Assembly: GCA_018607545.1 (NCBI GenBank)
Contig: JABBBF010000149.1
Location: forward strand, 1 to 7,184
Origin: SAR92 clade bacterium
Lineage (GTDB): Bacteria; Pseudomonadota; Gammaproteobacteria; Pseudomonadales; Porticoccaceae
Direction: 5' to 3'
Length of the DNA stretch: 7,184 nucleotides
Of this stretch, positions 6,355-7,184 are shown piece by piece. How positions within the stretch are numbered: the stretch's first letter is position 1; every line of letters begins with the position of its first letter. The notes below the pieces were generated by a model. It was not told where the DNA came from. It saw nothing but the letters and a program-made list of their open reading frames with translations, and ran no database searches. The position numbers and the translations under genes are program-made.

Positions 6355-7132
6355 TTTCCTTTTGTACGCTCTGCTCGCAGGCCTCGGCGTGGCGATGGTT
6401 GCTGGGCCGCTGGGCTGTTTTGTGGTGTGGCGGCGCATGGCCTATTTTGGCGACACCCTGGCGCACTCGGCACTGCTCGGAGTCTCGATTGGCGTGCTGT
6501 TAAATATTAACCTGAGTATTACCGTGGCGGCGATTCCGCTGCTGATGGCCCTGGGGCTGGTCTATCTGGAGCAGCGCGGGATTCTCTCTCTGGATACCTT
6601 GCTGGGGATTCTCTCCCATTCGGCGCTGGCTACCGGACTGGTGCTTATCTCGCTGCTTCCGGATGTGCGGGTTGACCTGATGTCGCTGCTGTTTGGCGAT
6701 CTTCTTTCAGTGACACTGAATGATCTCTGGGTTATCTATGGGGTGGCGGGTACGGTGGTGGCGCTTTTGGTGCTGCTGTGGAAACCGCTGATCAATATTA
6801 CTGTTCATGCGGATCTGGCGGCGGTGGAAGGGGTTAGGGTTTCCGCTGTGCGCACCGCGCTGATGCTGATTACCGCACTGGTGATTGCAATTGCCATGAA
6901 GATTGTCGGTGTACTGCTGATTACCGCACTACTGATTATTCCTGCGGCAACCGCCAGAAGAATTAGTAATACGCCAGAGGGAATGGCTGTCACTGCCAGT
7001 GCTATTGCAATGCTGACCGTGGTAATGGGGCTCGGCATGTCCTGGTATACAGATACCCCGGCGGGGCCATCGGTTGTGGTCTGCGCGGCGCTGCTGTTTA
7101 TGCTCTCTCTGCTGTTTCGGCAGAGAAGTTAG
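6347..7132 (+). CDS. znuB: Membrane permease of the ZnuABC zinc importer
   Basis: This inner-membrane subunit of the ABC-3 family forms the Zn2+ channel; ZnuC docks on its cytoplasmic face and ZnuA on the periplasmic face. It has 261 residues, the same as E. coli ZnuB as I recall. Hydrophobic segments occur at about 4-27, 40-54, 57-75, 84-104, 124-145, 169-199 (long, perhaps two helices), 212-234 and 240-257. This fits the roughly eight helices of the family. The conserved FGDTLAHSALLGV (34-46) follows the first helix. A strong GGAGG supports the ATG at 6347, and the gene overlaps znuC by 8 bp. It is the last gene of the zur-znuC-znuB operon. No terminator is visible in the 52 bp after its stop. 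Confidence 0.95.
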   Translation: MTDFLLYALLAGLGVAMVAGPLGCFVVWRRMAYFGDTLAHSALLGVSIGVLLNINLSITVAAIPLLMALGLVYLEQRGILSLDTLLGILSHSALATGLVLISLLPDVRVDLMSLLFGDLLSVTLNDLWVIYGVAGTVVALLVLLWKPLINITVHADLAAVEGVRVSAVRTALMLITALVIAIAMKIVGVLLITALLIIPAATARRISNTPEGMAVTASAIAMLTVVMGLGMSWYTDTPAGPSVVVCAALLFMLSLLFRQRS

Positions 7133-7184
7133 TGATCAAAACCATTGCTGATTGAGCGCCAAGTCTGACGCAAGCCAACTTCGG

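Noticed and set aside
7133..7184. Possible C-terminus of a minus-strand gene entering from the right edge
   Set aside because: All three minus-strand frames are open over these 52 bp, with stops near 7129-7138. The stretch is too short to tell coding from chance, and no terminator hairpin is visible either.

Overview
The window (7,184 bp, mixed base composition near 50% GC by eye) is ordinary chromosomal sequence of a gammaproteobacterium. The gene order is cytochrome c4-like / engB / polA / znuA / zur-znuC-znuB. As I recall it, this is also the order around polA and the zinc-uptake locus of Pseudomonas aeruginosa. That points to a Pseudomonadales/Cellvibrionales-type organism. The genus is not resolvable from sequence alone.

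Left part (1-1121): the 5' end of a secreted c-type cytochrome leaves the window on the minus strand. It is divergent from engB, which encodes the ribosome-assembly GTPase. Between the convergent 3' ends of engB and polA lies a 269-bp gap that is not empty. On the minus strand it carries a sigma-E/AlgU-like promoter, two adjacent stem-loops (one with a C-rich, anti-Shine-Dalgarno loop) and a near-perfect intrinsic terminator. This is the position of Spot 42 in E. coli and ErsA in Pseudomonas, so I call a candidate small RNA of about 105 nt. It is the most interesting item in the window.

Middle (1122-4933): full-length DNA polymerase I with all three activities apparently intact, then znuA upstream on the same strand, only 50 bp from polA and with no visible terminator between them.

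Right part (4934-7184): a 142-bp divergent control region with a clear Zur operator, apparently two overlapping 13-bp sites, then the tightly overlapping operon zur-znuC-znuB. ZnuA (periplasmic zinc binder), ZnuB (membrane channel) and ZnuC (ATPase) form a high-affinity zinc importer. Zur is the zinc-sensing repressor, expected to act on the shared operator. The last 52 bp hold nothing I can call. I see no mobile elements, CRISPR arrays, tRNA or rRNA genes.
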